Assembly: GCF_040720935.1 (NCBI RefSeq)
Contig: NZ_JBFDAE010000001.1
Span: forward strand, 248,001-312,000
Reading direction: 5' to 3'
From: Jejuia sp040720935
GTDB taxonomy: Bacteria; Bacteroidota; Bacteroidia; Flavobacteriales; Flavobacteriaceae
Length of the DNA: 64,000 nucleotides
Shown here piece after piece: positions 9,762 through 19,317 of this stretch. A program made the translations under genes and the position numbers. The first letter of the stretch is position 1, and each line of letters starts with the position of its first letter. The notes under the pieces are model-generated. The model was not told the origin of the DNA. It saw only the letters and a list, made by a program, of their open reading frames with translations, and did no database searches.

Positions 9762-11198
9762 ATGAAAAACATAAAATTTATATATGCAAAAGCAGCATGT
9801 TTACTAGTATTGGCATGTATTGCCTTTGTAAGCTGTGAAAGAGATCCTTCAGATGAAGTAGAATTTGCTCAATTTCCAGCAACTGCTGAAATATTTATAG
9901 ATGCACCAATTGGTTTGGGTACCGATTTTTATTTTCCTTACGGAGGATCAAAAGCAACGGCGTGGTCTGTGGATGATGAAGTAAGTTATAAGGGAACTGC
10001 ATCCATGAGATTTGATGTACCGGATGCAAACGATCCTGAGGGAAACTATGCAGGTGCTATATTCAGAATAGATGGCGAAGGTTCTGGTAGAAATCTATCA
10101 GGATTTGATGCCCTAACTTTTTGGGCAAAAGCATTACAATCTGTTACAGTCGGGGAATTTGGTTTTGGTGAAGATTTTGGTGAAAACAAATTTTTAACCA
10201 CAAGAACCAATGTAAGCTTAACCACAAACTGGAAAAAATACATTATCCCTATTCCAGACCCTTCTAAATTAATTCAAGAACGTGGCATGCTAAGATATTC
10301 TGCAGGTGGTATTGGACCAGTTGGTGCAGAAGTAGGATACACATTTTGGATAGATGAAGTACAATTCGAAAAACTGGGCACTCTTGCACAGCCCCAACCA
10401 AAAATGTTAAACGGTGTTGACGTTGAGGAAACTACTTTTATTGGCACTACAATAAATTTAGCAGAACGCGGACTGACACAAACTTACAATTTAGAGACAG
10501 GTGTGAACCAAGTAGTTACTGCAGCACCATCTTATTTTACATTCAACTCTACAAATCCAGAAGTTGCAAGTGTCAATGAGTTTGGGATTGTAACTGTTTT
10601 AGGTTCTGGAACTACTAAAATAACTGCTACAATAGCTGGTGTTGAAGCTAAGGGCTCATTAACTATTGAATCTATTGGAACTTTTCAAGCTGCTCCTACG
10701 CCAACACGACCCCAACAAAACGTAATTTCTGTTTTTAGTGATGCCTATACAAATATTGCAGTAGATTATTATAACGGATTTTTTACCCCTGATGGGCAAA
10801 CAACTTTAGGCGGTGCACCACCGGCAACATTAGGTACTGGACAAGTTATTAATTATACCGCATTGAATTTTGTGGGTATCGGATTTTTTCTAAATGTCGC
10901 ATCAGTCAACGCCACAGGAATGACACATCTCCATGTGGACATCAACGTACAAGAAGTAGTGGATCCAGGGGATTTTATTAGAATCCAATTGTTGAATTCA
11001 GTCGGAAATAACGAAACATCTGGAGCTGTAACCCTGAACAGTTCTCAATTAATATCCGATCAATGGGTAAGTTTCGATTTACCATTAGCAGATTTTGCAG
11101 GTTTATCAGCTAGAAATGAACTTGGGCTTCTATTCTTCATTTCAGATTCTACCATTTCCAACATTTTTGTGGATAACATTTATTTCTATAAAGAATAA
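9762..11198 (+). CDS. Lipoprotein with galactose-binding-like, Big_2 and shared C-terminal glycan-binding module
   Basis: The start is set at ATG 9762, since an upstream in-frame start at 9723 would overlap the preceding gene and spoil the signal peptide. The 478-residue product has lipobox FVSC (Cys25). Residues ~35-205 resemble a CBM11/galactose-binding sandwich (EVSYKGTASMRFDVPDAN ... GYTFWIDEVQFEK). Residues ~215-300 form a bacterial Ig-like Big_2 domain (TSTNP-type EVASVNEFGIVTVLGSGTTKITAT). Residues ~308-478 form the module that begins APTPTRPQQNVISVFSDAYT and ends IFVDNIYFYKE, shared with the 3133 and 24488 gene products. No catalytic motif seen. It probably tethers or presents glucan at the surface beside GH16. 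Confidence 0.8.
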   Translation: MKNIKFIYAKAACLLVLACIAFVSCERDPSDEVEFAQFPATAEIFIDAPIGLGTDFYFPYGGSKATAWSVDDEVSYKGTASMRFDVPDANDPEGNYAGAIFRIDGEGSGRNLSGFDALTFWAKALQSVTVGEFGFGEDFGENKFLTTRTNVSLTTNWKKYIIPIPDPSKLIQERGMLRYSAGGIGPVGAEVGYTFWIDEVQFEKLGTLAQPQPKMLNGVDVEETTFIGTTINLAERGLTQTYNLETGVNQVVTAAPSYFTFNSTNPEVASVNEFGIVTVLGSGTTKITATIAGVEAKGSLTIESIGTFQAAPTPTRPQQNVISVFSDAYTNIAVDYYNGFFTPDGQTTLGGAPPATLGTGQVINYTALNFVGIGFFLNVASVNATGMTHLHVDINVQEVVDPGDFIRIQLLNSVGNNETSGAVTLNSSQLISDQWVSFDLPLADFAGLSARNELGLLFFISDSTISNIFVDNIYFYKE

Positions 11199-11229
11199 CA
11201 AGCGGATTATAACATTCAAAAATAAAACA

Positions 11230-12078
11230 ATGCATAAACTAAATATACATACAATGAGAATAAGAGCAATAGCTATTACATCTTTTTTGCTAGTGTCATT
11301 TTTTGTAATCTCTAGCTGTTCTACAGACGAAACTCAAAGAGTAACAAACTTTACCAAATTAACAATGTTTGATGAGTTTGATACAGACGGCGCTCCAAAT
11401 TCTGAAATCTGGAATTATAACATTGGTACAGGTCAAAACGGTTGGGGCAATAACGAATTACAATATTACACAGACCGAACAGAAAACGTTACCGTACAAA
11501 ACGGTGTGTTAATAATAACAGCCAAAAAGGAAGATTTTAATGGATCTTCATACACTTCAGCAAGACTTTTAACGAGAGGTAAATTCGAACAAACTTACGG
11601 GCGTTTTGAAGCACGCATAAGGTTGCCTTACGGAAAAGGTATTTGGCCAGCATTCTGGTTATTAGGGGACGATTCTGGTGGTACGGAAGTTTGGCCGCAA
11701 ATAGGAGAAATAGATATTATGGAGTATGTAGGAGATAAACCTAATAGCATGTTCGGCACCGTTCACGGCCCCGGTTATTCTGGAGGGGAATCCGTAAGTA
11801 AATCTTTTGTTTTACAGAATGATAGATTCGATACCGGCTTTCACATTTTTGGAATTGAATGGGGCCCAGATTATATCAATTATTATGTAGATGATGTGCT
11901 GTACAACCAAATTACACCAGAAGATGTTCCTGGAGAATGGGTGTTTAATCGCGGACCATTCTATATTATAATAAATATGGCGGTTGGTGGCGCTTTACCG
12001 GGAGCTCCAAATGCCGAAACACAATTTCCACAGACCATGCTTGTAGATTACGTACGAGTGTATGAAAGAAACAACTAA
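11230..12078 (+). CDS. GH16 endo-beta-1,3-glucanase (laminarinase) lipoprotein
   Basis: A 282-residue protein when started at ATG 11230; ATG 11254 is equally able to provide the signal peptide, and the longer frame from 11095 overlaps the upstream gene. Lipobox VISSC at Cys30. The GH16 jelly-roll is complete: WNYNIGTGQNGWGNNELQYY, RFEARIRLPYGKGIWPAFW, the catalytic EIDIMEYV motif (nucleophile Glu160, Asp162, acid/base Glu165), and the C-terminal MLVDYVRVYER. The ExDxxE form with the extra Met is that of laminarinase-type GH16 (subfamily 3) enzymes, which cut internal beta-1,3-glucosidic bonds with retention. As a lipoprotein next to glycan-binding lipoproteins, it probably starts laminarin breakdown at the cell surface. 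Confidence 0.95.
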   Translation: MHKLNIHTMRIRAIAITSFLLVSFFVISSCSTDETQRVTNFTKLTMFDEFDTDGAPNSEIWNYNIGTGQNGWGNNELQYYTDRTENVTVQNGVLIITAKKEDFNGSSYTSARLLTRGKFEQTYGRFEARIRLPYGKGIWPAFWLLGDDSGGTEVWPQIGEIDIMEYVGDKPNSMFGTVHGPGYSGGESVSKSFVLQNDRFDTGFHIFGIEWGPDYINYYVDDVLYNQITPEDVPGEWVFNRGPFYIIINMAVGGALPGAPNAETQFPQTMLVDYVRVYERNN

Positions 12079-12134
12079 TTCAAAATAAAAATATACAGGT
12101 TACTTAATTCAACTTTAAAATTAAAAATAACATT

Positions 12135-14399
12135 ATGAAAAAATTAATGAGCACTTTTAAATATATATCAATTTTGATAGTAGCATTAGCCTTCGTAGGA
12201 TGTGAGGAAGATGATGCTGTTTTACCTAAAGTTGAAGCAGGCTTCACATATACGCTCAACGTAAATACTGGAACCGTAACTTTTATAAACATTTCTGAGA
12301 ATGCAAATGCCTACGAATGGGATTTAGGAGACGGCACGAGTTCTACATTGATCAACCCCGTAAAAACCTATGCAAACGGCACCTATACCATTGTTCTAAA
12401 AGCAAAAAACGTTGCAGGGGCTTTTGATACGTTTGAAGACACAATCACAATCGCAATTCCCGAAGTTGTAGCTTTTCCTATTACGTTCGATAATGCCGAT
12501 GTTGACTATGGCGCTACGGTTTTTAACGGAACAGCTTTTCAGATTGTCGATAATCCAGCACTTTCTGGGTCTAATGCAACTGCTTCTAAAGTAGGCGAAA
12601 TAACTAATAGCGGTGCAGCATTTGAAGGTGTTGCTTTTGAATTAGGAGAAGATTTAGATTTATCTACTGACAAATCTGTAAAAATGAATTTCTGGTCAGA
12701 TATCCCAATTTCTATTTTATTGAAACTGGAAATTACCGAAAGTGATGCTGTTGAAACAACAGTAAGTCACGGCGGTACTGGATGGGAAGAGTTATTATTT
12801 AGTTTTAGTTCGTCAAAATCGTACCCTAAGATTGTCATTTTTGTTGACGGGCCTGGTACTACATCTGGTAAATTTTACATCGATGATTTGACTCAGGTTG
12901 AAACACCACCATTACCATGTATTGCAGAAACGATGCAGTCTTTAAACGCAGCAGATTTCAACTTAACATTTATGGCTGATCCTTCTGCAAGTGTTATCGA
13001 AGACAATACGACTTTTGAATATGCAGACAATCCAGATGCATTAACAGATGCAAATAAGAGTTGTAAAGTTGGTAAGGTTACAAACAGCAACCAAAATCCT
13101 TGGGATAATATGCAAATTGATTTAGCAGATAAATTAACCTTTACTTCTGGGTCAAATTTCACTATGAAAGTTTATGCGCCACAAGCTGGTTATAAAGTTA
13201 CTTTAAAGTTAGAAGAAAAAGGAAATGCAGGAAATGCTAAAGAATTCCCTTCTACTGAGGCAACTACAAAAACCAACGAATGGGAAGAATTAACTTTTCC
13301 TGTTGAAGCTACAGACAGCAATAAATACGACAAGATTGTCATATTCTTTGATTTACAAACACAAAACGGAAACACTTATTTCTTCGATGATTTAAAATTA
13401 AACGCTGGAACTGGTGGCGGCGGAGGCGGTGGTGCTTTTGACGACGGATTGTTAACAAACGGTGATTTTGAAGATGGCAGTACTGCTTGGATTGGAAACG
13501 CAGTTGATGTTCAAACAGAAGGTGGAAACTCCTTCAACTTTGCGAATGTGATGACGGCAGGTAATCCTTTTGATGTCAACTTAAGTCAAGTAGTGCCCAT
13601 CACTCCTGGAGCAACTTATGCACTTTCCTTTGAAGCTTCATCGGACGGTAATCGTACAATGTTGGCTGGAATTGGCTTAAACCAAGACCCATGGAGCAAT
13701 AATGTATCTGAAGTTAATTTAACAAGCACACCGCAAACTTTTACATTGGAACTTAAGGCAACAGACCCAGCTTCATCAACGGATTTTGGTGGTGCAAACA
13801 GTCGTGTCATATTCGATATGGGAGCTGCAACAGGTGTTGTAGTTATAGATAATGTGTCCTTATTCTTAAAAACCGGCACAGGTGGTGGTGGCGGAGGCGG
13901 TGGCGCTGAAGGAGAGTTTACCACAAACGGAGATTTTGAAACTGGAGATACATCAGGTTATACCATATTTGATGCAAATGGTGGCGTTTTTACAGTTACC
14001 AACGAAGAATCCAATGGTGGAAGTTTCTCAGGAAAGTTAACCTCTGGAGAAGGTACAGAAGTTGTTGTAAAACAAGCCAATATTGGTATTGGAACTGTAA
14101 CACCAAATACTGAAGTTACGATTACGTTTGATATGAAGGGCACTTTGATGGGTGCTGGAGGTGTTATTTTTGTTGAGTTTTTCTCTGAGTTAGCAAGTGA
14201 GGGTGTTTCTAAAGCTGAAATATTAAGTGGAGGACCTTTGGCGCCTACAGCCGAGTGGCAGTCTTTCTCGTTCACAACTACAACTGGAAATGATGTTAGC
14301 GGAGGCGTGACAGTACAATTAAAAACCGCTTGTGGCCCAGTTAGCGGTTGTGGTGTAGAAGCTTATTTCGATAACGTTTCAGTAAAATTCGCCAACTAG
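12135..14399 (+). CDS. Large multidomain PKD/CBM surface lipoprotein
   Basis: A 754-residue lipoprotein (lipobox FVGC, Cys23). A PKD domain with AYEWDLGDGTSS spans ~33-113. Two related sandwiches follow at ~118-255 (ending KFYIDDLTQV) and ~260-425 (ending YFFDDLKLNAG). After a poly-Gly linker, a CBM4/9-like module (DGLLTNGDFEDGSTAW) spans ~435-580; it is homologous to the tandem repeats of the 3133 gene product. After a second poly-Gly linker, a further module (FTTNGDFETGDTSGY) spans ~592-754. No catalytic residues are recognised. It is the last gene of block 2, with a strong terminator at 14420. The string of binding modules on flexible linkers suggests a long surface-anchored glycan trap. 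Confidence 0.82.
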   Translation: MKKLMSTFKYISILIVALAFVGCEEDDAVLPKVEAGFTYTLNVNTGTVTFINISENANAYEWDLGDGTSSTLINPVKTYANGTYTIVLKAKNVAGAFDTFEDTITIAIPEVVAFPITFDNADVDYGATVFNGTAFQIVDNPALSGSNATASKVGEITNSGAAFEGVAFELGEDLDLSTDKSVKMNFWSDIPISILLKLEITESDAVETTVSHGGTGWEELLFSFSSSKSYPKIVIFVDGPGTTSGKFYIDDLTQVETPPLPCIAETMQSLNAADFNLTFMADPSASVIEDNTTFEYADNPDALTDANKSCKVGKVTNSNQNPWDNMQIDLADKLTFTSGSNFTMKVYAPQAGYKVTLKLEEKGNAGNAKEFPSTEATTKTNEWEELTFPVEATDSNKYDKIVIFFDLQTQNGNTYFFDDLKLNAGTGGGGGGGAFDDGLLTNGDFEDGSTAWIGNAVDVQTEGGNSFNFANVMTAGNPFDVNLSQVVPITPGATYALSFEASSDGNRTMLAGIGLNQDPWSNNVSEVNLTSTPQTFTLELKATDPASSTDFGGANSRVIFDMGAATGVVVIDNVSLFLKTGTGGGGGGGGAEGEFTTNGDFETGDTSGYTIFDANGGVFTVTNEESNGGSFSGKLTSGEGTEVVVKQANIGIGTVTPNTEVTITFDMKGTLMGAGGVIFVEFFSELASEGVSKAEILSGGPLAPTAEWQSFSFTTTTGNDVSGGVTVQLKTACGPVSGCGVEAYFDNVSVKFAN

Positions 14400-14419
14400 A
14401 TTTCGATGAAAATAAAATA

Positions 14420-14446
14420 AAGGGCTAGTTTAAACTAGCCTTTTAA
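14420..14446 (+). terminator. Rho-independent terminator after block 2
   Basis: A perfect 18-bp palindrome (GGCTAGTTTAAACTAGCC, 14423-14440) extended by flanking A/T pairs and followed by TTTT. It separates the binding-protein/GH16 block from the phosphorylase block. Confidence 0.85.
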
Positions 14447-14472
14447 ATATTCAACCAACCATAATTAGTTAA

Positions 14473-17400
14473 ATGAAAAGTACAATTTATAAAGACGACA
14501 TAAAAACTTCAAACCAAATGGATAACATCAAAGGAGAATTGATCACTTTTGAAAATGAATCTTATTACAAGATTTCCAACAGCGATAAAATGCGCCCATT
14601 CTTTATGAGCATTGTTAGTGATTCAAATCATTGGATGTTTATTTCAAGTAATGGTGGTTTAACGGCAGGACGTAAAAATGCTGAATATTCATTGTTTCCA
14701 TATTATACAGACGATAAAATAACAGAATCGGCAGATATTACAGGAAGCAAAACCATTTTTCAAATTCACGTTAAAGGCAAAACGTATGTTTGGGAACCTT
14801 TTTCTATAAGACAGGCAGGGTTATACCGCATCACTAGAAATTTATACAAGAATAGTTATGGTAATAAAGTTGTTTTAGAAGAGGTCAATACAGATTTAGG
14901 ACTTACCTATAGATACCAATGGAGTTCTAGTAATCAATTTGGGTTTGTAAAGAAATCAACCATTATAAACAACTCTTTTAAAACTATAAGTATTACGTTT
15001 TTAGATGGGTTACAAAATATTTTACCTGCCACCGTAACTTCAGATTTACAAAACAGTAGAAGTAATTTAGTGGATGCTTATAAAAAAAGCGAATTACTAC
15101 CCAAAGTTGGTTTAGGTATTTATGCGCTAAGTGCTGTTATTGTTGATAAAGCTGAACCTAGCGAAGCTTTAAAATCAAATATTGTATGGTCTGTAGGAGC
15201 AGAAAACCCTACATATTTAGTGTCGTCTTTACAGCTTGACAATTTTAGAAGAGGAAATAATGTGACACAAGAAACAGATATTAAAGCAGAAAAAGGGGCG
15301 TATTTTATTTCTTCAGATATTGAACTAGAAGAGAATTCAGAAAAAAACTGGATGTTTGTTGCAAATGTAAATCAATCTATTACAGATGTTGTTCAAATTT
15401 CAGAAACCATTAAAAACGAAGAAGATATCATGCATCTTGTTCAGAACGATATTGATACTGGTACACAAGCCTTAATTGATTTAACAGGAGCATCCGATGG
15501 ATTACAACGTTCCGCAGATACATTAACAAATACAAGACATTTTTCAAACACACTTTTCAATATCATGCGCGGCGGTATTTTTGATGATGGTTATTCAATT
15601 GAAAAAGGGGATTTTGTAAAATACTTTAGTAAAGCCAATAAAACCGTTTTCAAGGAAAAGGAATCTGTTTTAAATAGTTTAAGCGAAATAGTTACTTTAA
15701 AGGACATTCGAAATCTTGCCGAGAAAGATGATAATAAAGACTTTCAACGCCTATGTTTTGAATATTTACCTTTAAAATTTAGCCGAAGACATGGCGACCC
15801 CAGCAGACCTTGGAACAAGTTTTCTATTAACACAAGAAGTGAAGTTGATGGGTCTAAAATTTTGGATTACGAAGGCAATTGGCGCGATATTTTCCAGAAT
15901 TGGGAAGCATTGGCACTCTCCTACCCCGAGTTTATAGAAGGCATGATTCATAAGTTTTTAAACGCAACAACTTTTGAAGGTTACAATCCGTATCGCGTAA
16001 CTAAAGGTGGTTTTGATTGGGAAATTATTGAAGAAAATGACCCTTGGTCTTACATAGGCTACTGGGGCGATCATCAAATCATATACCTTTTAAAATTTCT
16101 GGAAATTATTGAAGACCACTACCCCGGCACTTTAGAAAAGCGTTTCAATCAAGACATATTTGTGTATGCTAACGTGCCTTATGTCATAAAAAGTTACGAA
16201 GACACTTTAAAAAACCCTAAAGACACCATTGATTTTAACCATAAGTTAGATGAGGAAATCAATAAAAGAAGAGCTACTATAGGAGTTGATGGCGCCTTAT
16301 TACAAGACCAAAACGCTAACATTTATAGAGTTAATCTAGTTGAAAAGCTATTGGCTACAGTATTGTCGAAAGTTTCAAATTTTATTCCAGAAGGCGGCAT
16401 TTGGTTAAACACGCAACGTCCAGAATGGAACGATGCCAACAACGCATTAGTTGGTAATGGTGTCTCTATGGTAACATTATATTACATCTATAGATTCTTA
16501 AATTTCTTTGAAGCTATTGTTTCAAAAGCAGAGACAAAAGAGGTCAAAGTATCCCAAGAAATGGCAGTTTTCTTTAATGAAGTTGCTGCTACACTTCAAA
16601 ATAAAGCTAGTATTTTATCAGGCACTATTTCCGATGAAAATCGTAAAACAGTGCTTGACGGTTTAGGAAAAGCAGGAAGCAAATACCGAGAAACTATTTA
16701 TACTAAAGGATTTTCAAACTCTAAATCTGAGTTAAGTTTAGAATCAATTTCCAGTTTTATCGAAGTCACTAAATCGTATTTAGAACATAGTATAGATGCG
16801 AACAAGCGCAATGATAACATGTATCATGCCTATAATTTAATGACTGTTGAAAATGAAAAAGAAGTGTCTATTTCATATTTATCAGAAATGCTGGAAGGTC
16901 AAGTGGCCGCATTAAGTTCGGGTTACCTCTCTCCTACCCAAGCTTTGAGTTTGTTGGACGGCTTAAAAAATAGTGCGCTGTTTAGAGAAGACCAATACAG
17001 TTATATTTTATATCCAGATAAAAACTTATCACGATTTGACAAAAAGAACAATATACCATCTGAAAAAGTAGCACAATCTACGCTTCTAAAAAAATTAGTT
17101 GCAGATGGCAATAGGCAAATTGTTGAACAAGACGTTCATGGGGATTATCATTTTAATGGCAATTTTAATAATGCGAAAAGTTTAGAGGATGCCTTAGATA
17201 ATTTGGATGCTTCATACCAATTTTTGGTAAAAAAGGAAGAGGCGTTATTGCTTCAAACTTTTGAAGACATTTTCGACCATAAATCGTTCACAGGACGTTC
17301 AGGAACATTTTTCGGTTACGAAGGCCTGGGTTCTATTTATTGGCACATGGTCTCTAAATTGTTATTGGCAGTTCAAGAAAACTGTCTATTGGCTATTAAT

Positions 17401-17928
17401 ACCAATGAAACTGATGACGTCATAGGAAGATTATTAGACCATTATTACGAAATAAATGCAGGTATTGGTGTGCATAAATCGCCGGAATTATATGGTGCTT
17501 TCCCAACAGATCCGTATTCGCATACACCTGCCACCAAAGGTGCGCAACAACCAGGAATGACGGGGCAAGTTAAAGAAGATGTGTTGAGCAGATTTGGTGA
17601 ATTAGGTGTTTTTGTTGAACGTGGAAAATTAAGCTTTAAACCCAATTTATTGCAAACAAAGGAATTTTTAAAAACAGCTTCAACATTCAGTTTTACGAAT
17701 CTTAAAAAGGAAACGCAAGCTATAGCATTGGAAGCGAACTCTCTATGTTTCACTTATTGCCAAGTTCCTATAATTTATACCCTTTCGGATAACGAAAAAA
17801 TAGAAGTGGTTTTCAACAACGATGCAAAAGTTGAGTTTGACAAAATGCACCTTGATTTAGAGGTTTCCAAATCTATTTTCGAACGAAAAGGAGACGTAAA
17901 TCACATCACGGTTTCAATTAAAAAATAG
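14473..17928 (+). CDS. Cytoplasmic beta-1,3-glucan phosphorylase (GH149-like)
   Basis: A 1151-residue protein with no signal peptide. It has the architecture of inverting sugar phosphorylases related to GH94: an N-terminal beta-sandwich with SSNGGLTAGRKN (residues ~58-70), then an (alpha/alpha)6 barrel with WGDHQIIYLLKFLE (~531-545), and the catalytic-acid motif RPEWNDANNALVG with candidate Asp654. The length (1150-1200) and the neighbouring GH16, GH17 and GH30 enzymes fit GH149, which reversibly phosphorolyses beta-1,3-glucan chains to alpha-glucose 1-phosphate, better than the shorter GH94 cellobiose phosphorylases. It starts block 3, and the next gene begins 7 bp after its stop. GH149 is assigned by length, motif and context; another GH94-clan specificity cannot be excluded. 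Confidence 0.85.
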   Translation: MKSTIYKDDIKTSNQMDNIKGELITFENESYYKISNSDKMRPFFMSIVSDSNHWMFISSNGGLTAGRKNAEYSLFPYYTDDKITESADITGSKTIFQIHVKGKTYVWEPFSIRQAGLYRITRNLYKNSYGNKVVLEEVNTDLGLTYRYQWSSSNQFGFVKKSTIINNSFKTISITFLDGLQNILPATVTSDLQNSRSNLVDAYKKSELLPKVGLGIYALSAVIVDKAEPSEALKSNIVWSVGAENPTYLVSSLQLDNFRRGNNVTQETDIKAEKGAYFISSDIELEENSEKNWMFVANVNQSITDVVQISETIKNEEDIMHLVQNDIDTGTQALIDLTGASDGLQRSADTLTNTRHFSNTLFNIMRGGIFDDGYSIEKGDFVKYFSKANKTVFKEKESVLNSLSEIVTLKDIRNLAEKDDNKDFQRLCFEYLPLKFSRRHGDPSRPWNKFSINTRSEVDGSKILDYEGNWRDIFQNWEALALSYPEFIEGMIHKFLNATTFEGYNPYRVTKGGFDWEIIEENDPWSYIGYWGDHQIIYLLKFLEIIEDHYPGTLEKRFNQDIFVYANVPYVIKSYEDTLKNPKDTIDFNHKLDEEINKRRATIGVDGALLQDQNANIYRVNLVEKLLATVLSKVSNFIPEGGIWLNTQRPEWNDANNALVGNGVSMVTLYYIYRFLNFFEAIVSKAETKEVKVSQEMAVFFNEVAATLQNKASILSGTISDENRKTVLDGLGKAGSKYRETIYTKGFSNSKSELSLESISSFIEVTKSYLEHSIDANKRNDNMYHAYNLMTVENEKEVSISYLSEMLEGQVAALSSGYLSPTQALSLLDGLKNSALFREDQYSYILYPDKNLSRFDKKNNIPSEKVAQSTLLKKLVADGNRQIVEQDVHGDYHFNGNFNNAKSLEDALDNLDASYQFLVKKEEALLLQTFEDIFDHKSFTGRSGTFFGYEGLGSIYWHMVSKLLLAVQENCLLAINTNETDDVIGRLLDHYYEINAGIGVHKSPELYGAFPTDPYSHTPATKGAQQPGMTGQVKEDVLSRFGELGVFVERGKLSFKPNLLQTKEFLKTASTFSFTNLKKETQAIALEANSLCFTYCQVPIIYTLSDNEKIEVVFNNDAKVEFDKMHLDLEVSKSIFERKGDVNHITVSIKK

Positions 17929-17935
17929 AAACGCA

Positions 17936-19195
17936 ATGTTAAAACGAATCAAATTTATAACACTTTCAATAGTAATATTAATGCTAGGATGTAATGATAT
18001 GCCAAAAGAGAAACAAAAAATAACGGCAGCAGATATTTTAGGAAATCCAGAGTATTTAGCGATTTCATACGGCGGCTATCGTCAAAAAACACGGGATATT
18101 CAACCCACAATAGATGAGCTGAAAGATGATATGAAACTACTATCTGCTATGGGAATAAGAATATTGCGAACCTACAATGTACAGTTGGCTCAGGCTTCAA
18201 ATTTACTAAAAGCAATTAGTGAATTAAAAACCGAAGACCCAAATTTTGAAATGTATGTGATGCTTGGTGCATGGATTGATTGCCAAAACGCTTGGACAGA
18301 TAAAGCACCAAATCACGAAGTTGAAAGTGAACAAAATGCAGGAGAAATAGACCGTGCTGTAGCATTGACAAAACAATATCCGGACATTGTTAAAATAATA
18401 GCAGTAGGTAATGAAGCCATGGTAAATTGGGCAGCAAGTTATTTTGTACGTCCAAATGTGATTTTAAAATGGGTAAACCATTTACAAAACTTAAAGAAAA
18501 AAGGAACACTTCCAAAAGATTTATGGATTACCAGTTCTGATGACTTCTCGTCATGGGGCGGTGGAGACCCTAGTTATCATACAAAAGATTTAGAACAACT
18601 CATCAAGGCAGTAGATTATATTTCTATGCATACCTATCCTATGCATAACTCTCACTATAATCCTGCCTTTTGGTTGGTTCCTGAACAAGAAGTCAATCTT
18701 ACGGACGACGAAAAAATCGAGGCCGCCATGCAGCGTTCCTTAGAGTTTGCTCAAAAACAACACGATAGTGTTTCAAACTATATGAAAAGTTTAGGTGTAG
18801 ATAAACCCGTTCATATTGGAGAAACAGGTTGGGCAACGGTTTCAAACGGGCATTATGGAAAAGACGGCTCTAGAGCAACTGATGAGTATAAATCAGGACG
18901 CTATTATAAGTTACTTAGAGAGTGGACCAACAAAAACAATATTTCATGTTTTTATTTTGAAGCTTTTGATGAACAATGGAAAGACGCCGCGAACACATTA
19001 GGTTCTGAAAATCACTTTGGATTGATCAACCTAAAAGGGCAAGCAAAATATGCCATTTGGGATTTAGTTGATAAAGGCGTTTTTAAAGGGTTGACCAGAA
19101 ATGGCAAACCCATAACAAAAACCTACAATGGAAATAAGGAATTGTTAATGAAGGAGGTATTAGTGCCTCCAATGGCTCAAGAATTGGCACATTAA
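17936..19195 (+). CDS. GH17 family beta-1,3-glucan hydrolase/transglycosylase lipoprotein
   Basis: A 419-residue lipoprotein (lipobox LMLGC, Cys19). The clan GH-A TIM barrel shows the GH17 signature residues: acid/base Glu160 in AVGNEAMVNW and nucleophile Glu296 in HIGETGWAT, plus ISYGGYRQKTRDIQPTIDELKDDM at the N-terminus and FYFEAFDEQWK near the C-terminus. GH17 enzymes cut or transglycosylate beta-1,3-glucan with retention. Unlike the two other GH17 domains in this locus (at 20839 and 23178) it is exported, so it probably acts on laminarin oligosaccharides in the periplasm or on the surface. It lies 7 bp after the phosphorylase gene. The endo, exo or glucanosyltransferase mode cannot be told from sequence. 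Confidence 0.88.
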   Translation: MLKRIKFITLSIVILMLGCNDMPKEKQKITAADILGNPEYLAISYGGYRQKTRDIQPTIDELKDDMKLLSAMGIRILRTYNVQLAQASNLLKAISELKTEDPNFEMYVMLGAWIDCQNAWTDKAPNHEVESEQNAGEIDRAVALTKQYPDIVKIIAVGNEAMVNWAASYFVRPNVILKWVNHLQNLKKKGTLPKDLWITSSDDFSSWGGGDPSYHTKDLEQLIKAVDYISMHTYPMHNSHYNPAFWLVPEQEVNLTDDEKIEAAMQRSLEFAQKQHDSVSNYMKSLGVDKPVHIGETGWATVSNGHYGKDGSRATDEYKSGRYYKLLREWTNKNNISCFYFEAFDEQWKDAANTLGSENHFGLINLKGQAKYAIWDLVDKGVFKGLTRNGKPITKTYNGNKELLMKEVLVPPMAQELAH

Positions 19196-19207
19196 TGTGC
19201 CTAAAAT

Positions 19208-19240
19208 AGACCCTTCAGGTTTTAAAAACCTGAAGGGTCT
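19208..19240. repeat. Dispersed palindromic repeat, AGACC...GGTCT family
   Basis: Inverted repeat beginning AGACCCTTCAGGTTTT and ending with its complement, close to perfect. It sits between the GH17 and GH30 genes inside block 3. The same design (AGACCTG.AGG, A/T-rich centre, CCT.CAGGTCT) recurs at least seven more times in this window, always between genes. Confidence 0.85.
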
Positions 19241-19257
19241 GAAAACTTACAAATAAA

Positions 19258-19302
19258 GACCTGCGAGGTTTTAAATCACGAAGCTTCGGGACTGAAGGGT
19301 CT
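19258..19302. repeat. Composite palindromic repeat, AGACC...GGTCT family
   Basis: A GACCTGCGAGG left arm and a GAAGGGTCT right arm, with a CGAAGCTTCGGG element in the middle. It looks like one palindrome inserted in another, and it directly follows the 19208 copy. Confidence 0.6.
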
Positions 19303-19317
19303 CAAAAACAGACTAAA

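Noticed and set aside
14473..17928. GH94 cellobiose phosphorylase
   Set aside because: The protein is over 300 residues longer than usual GH94 enzymes and lies among beta-1,3-glucan enzymes; GH149 fits better.
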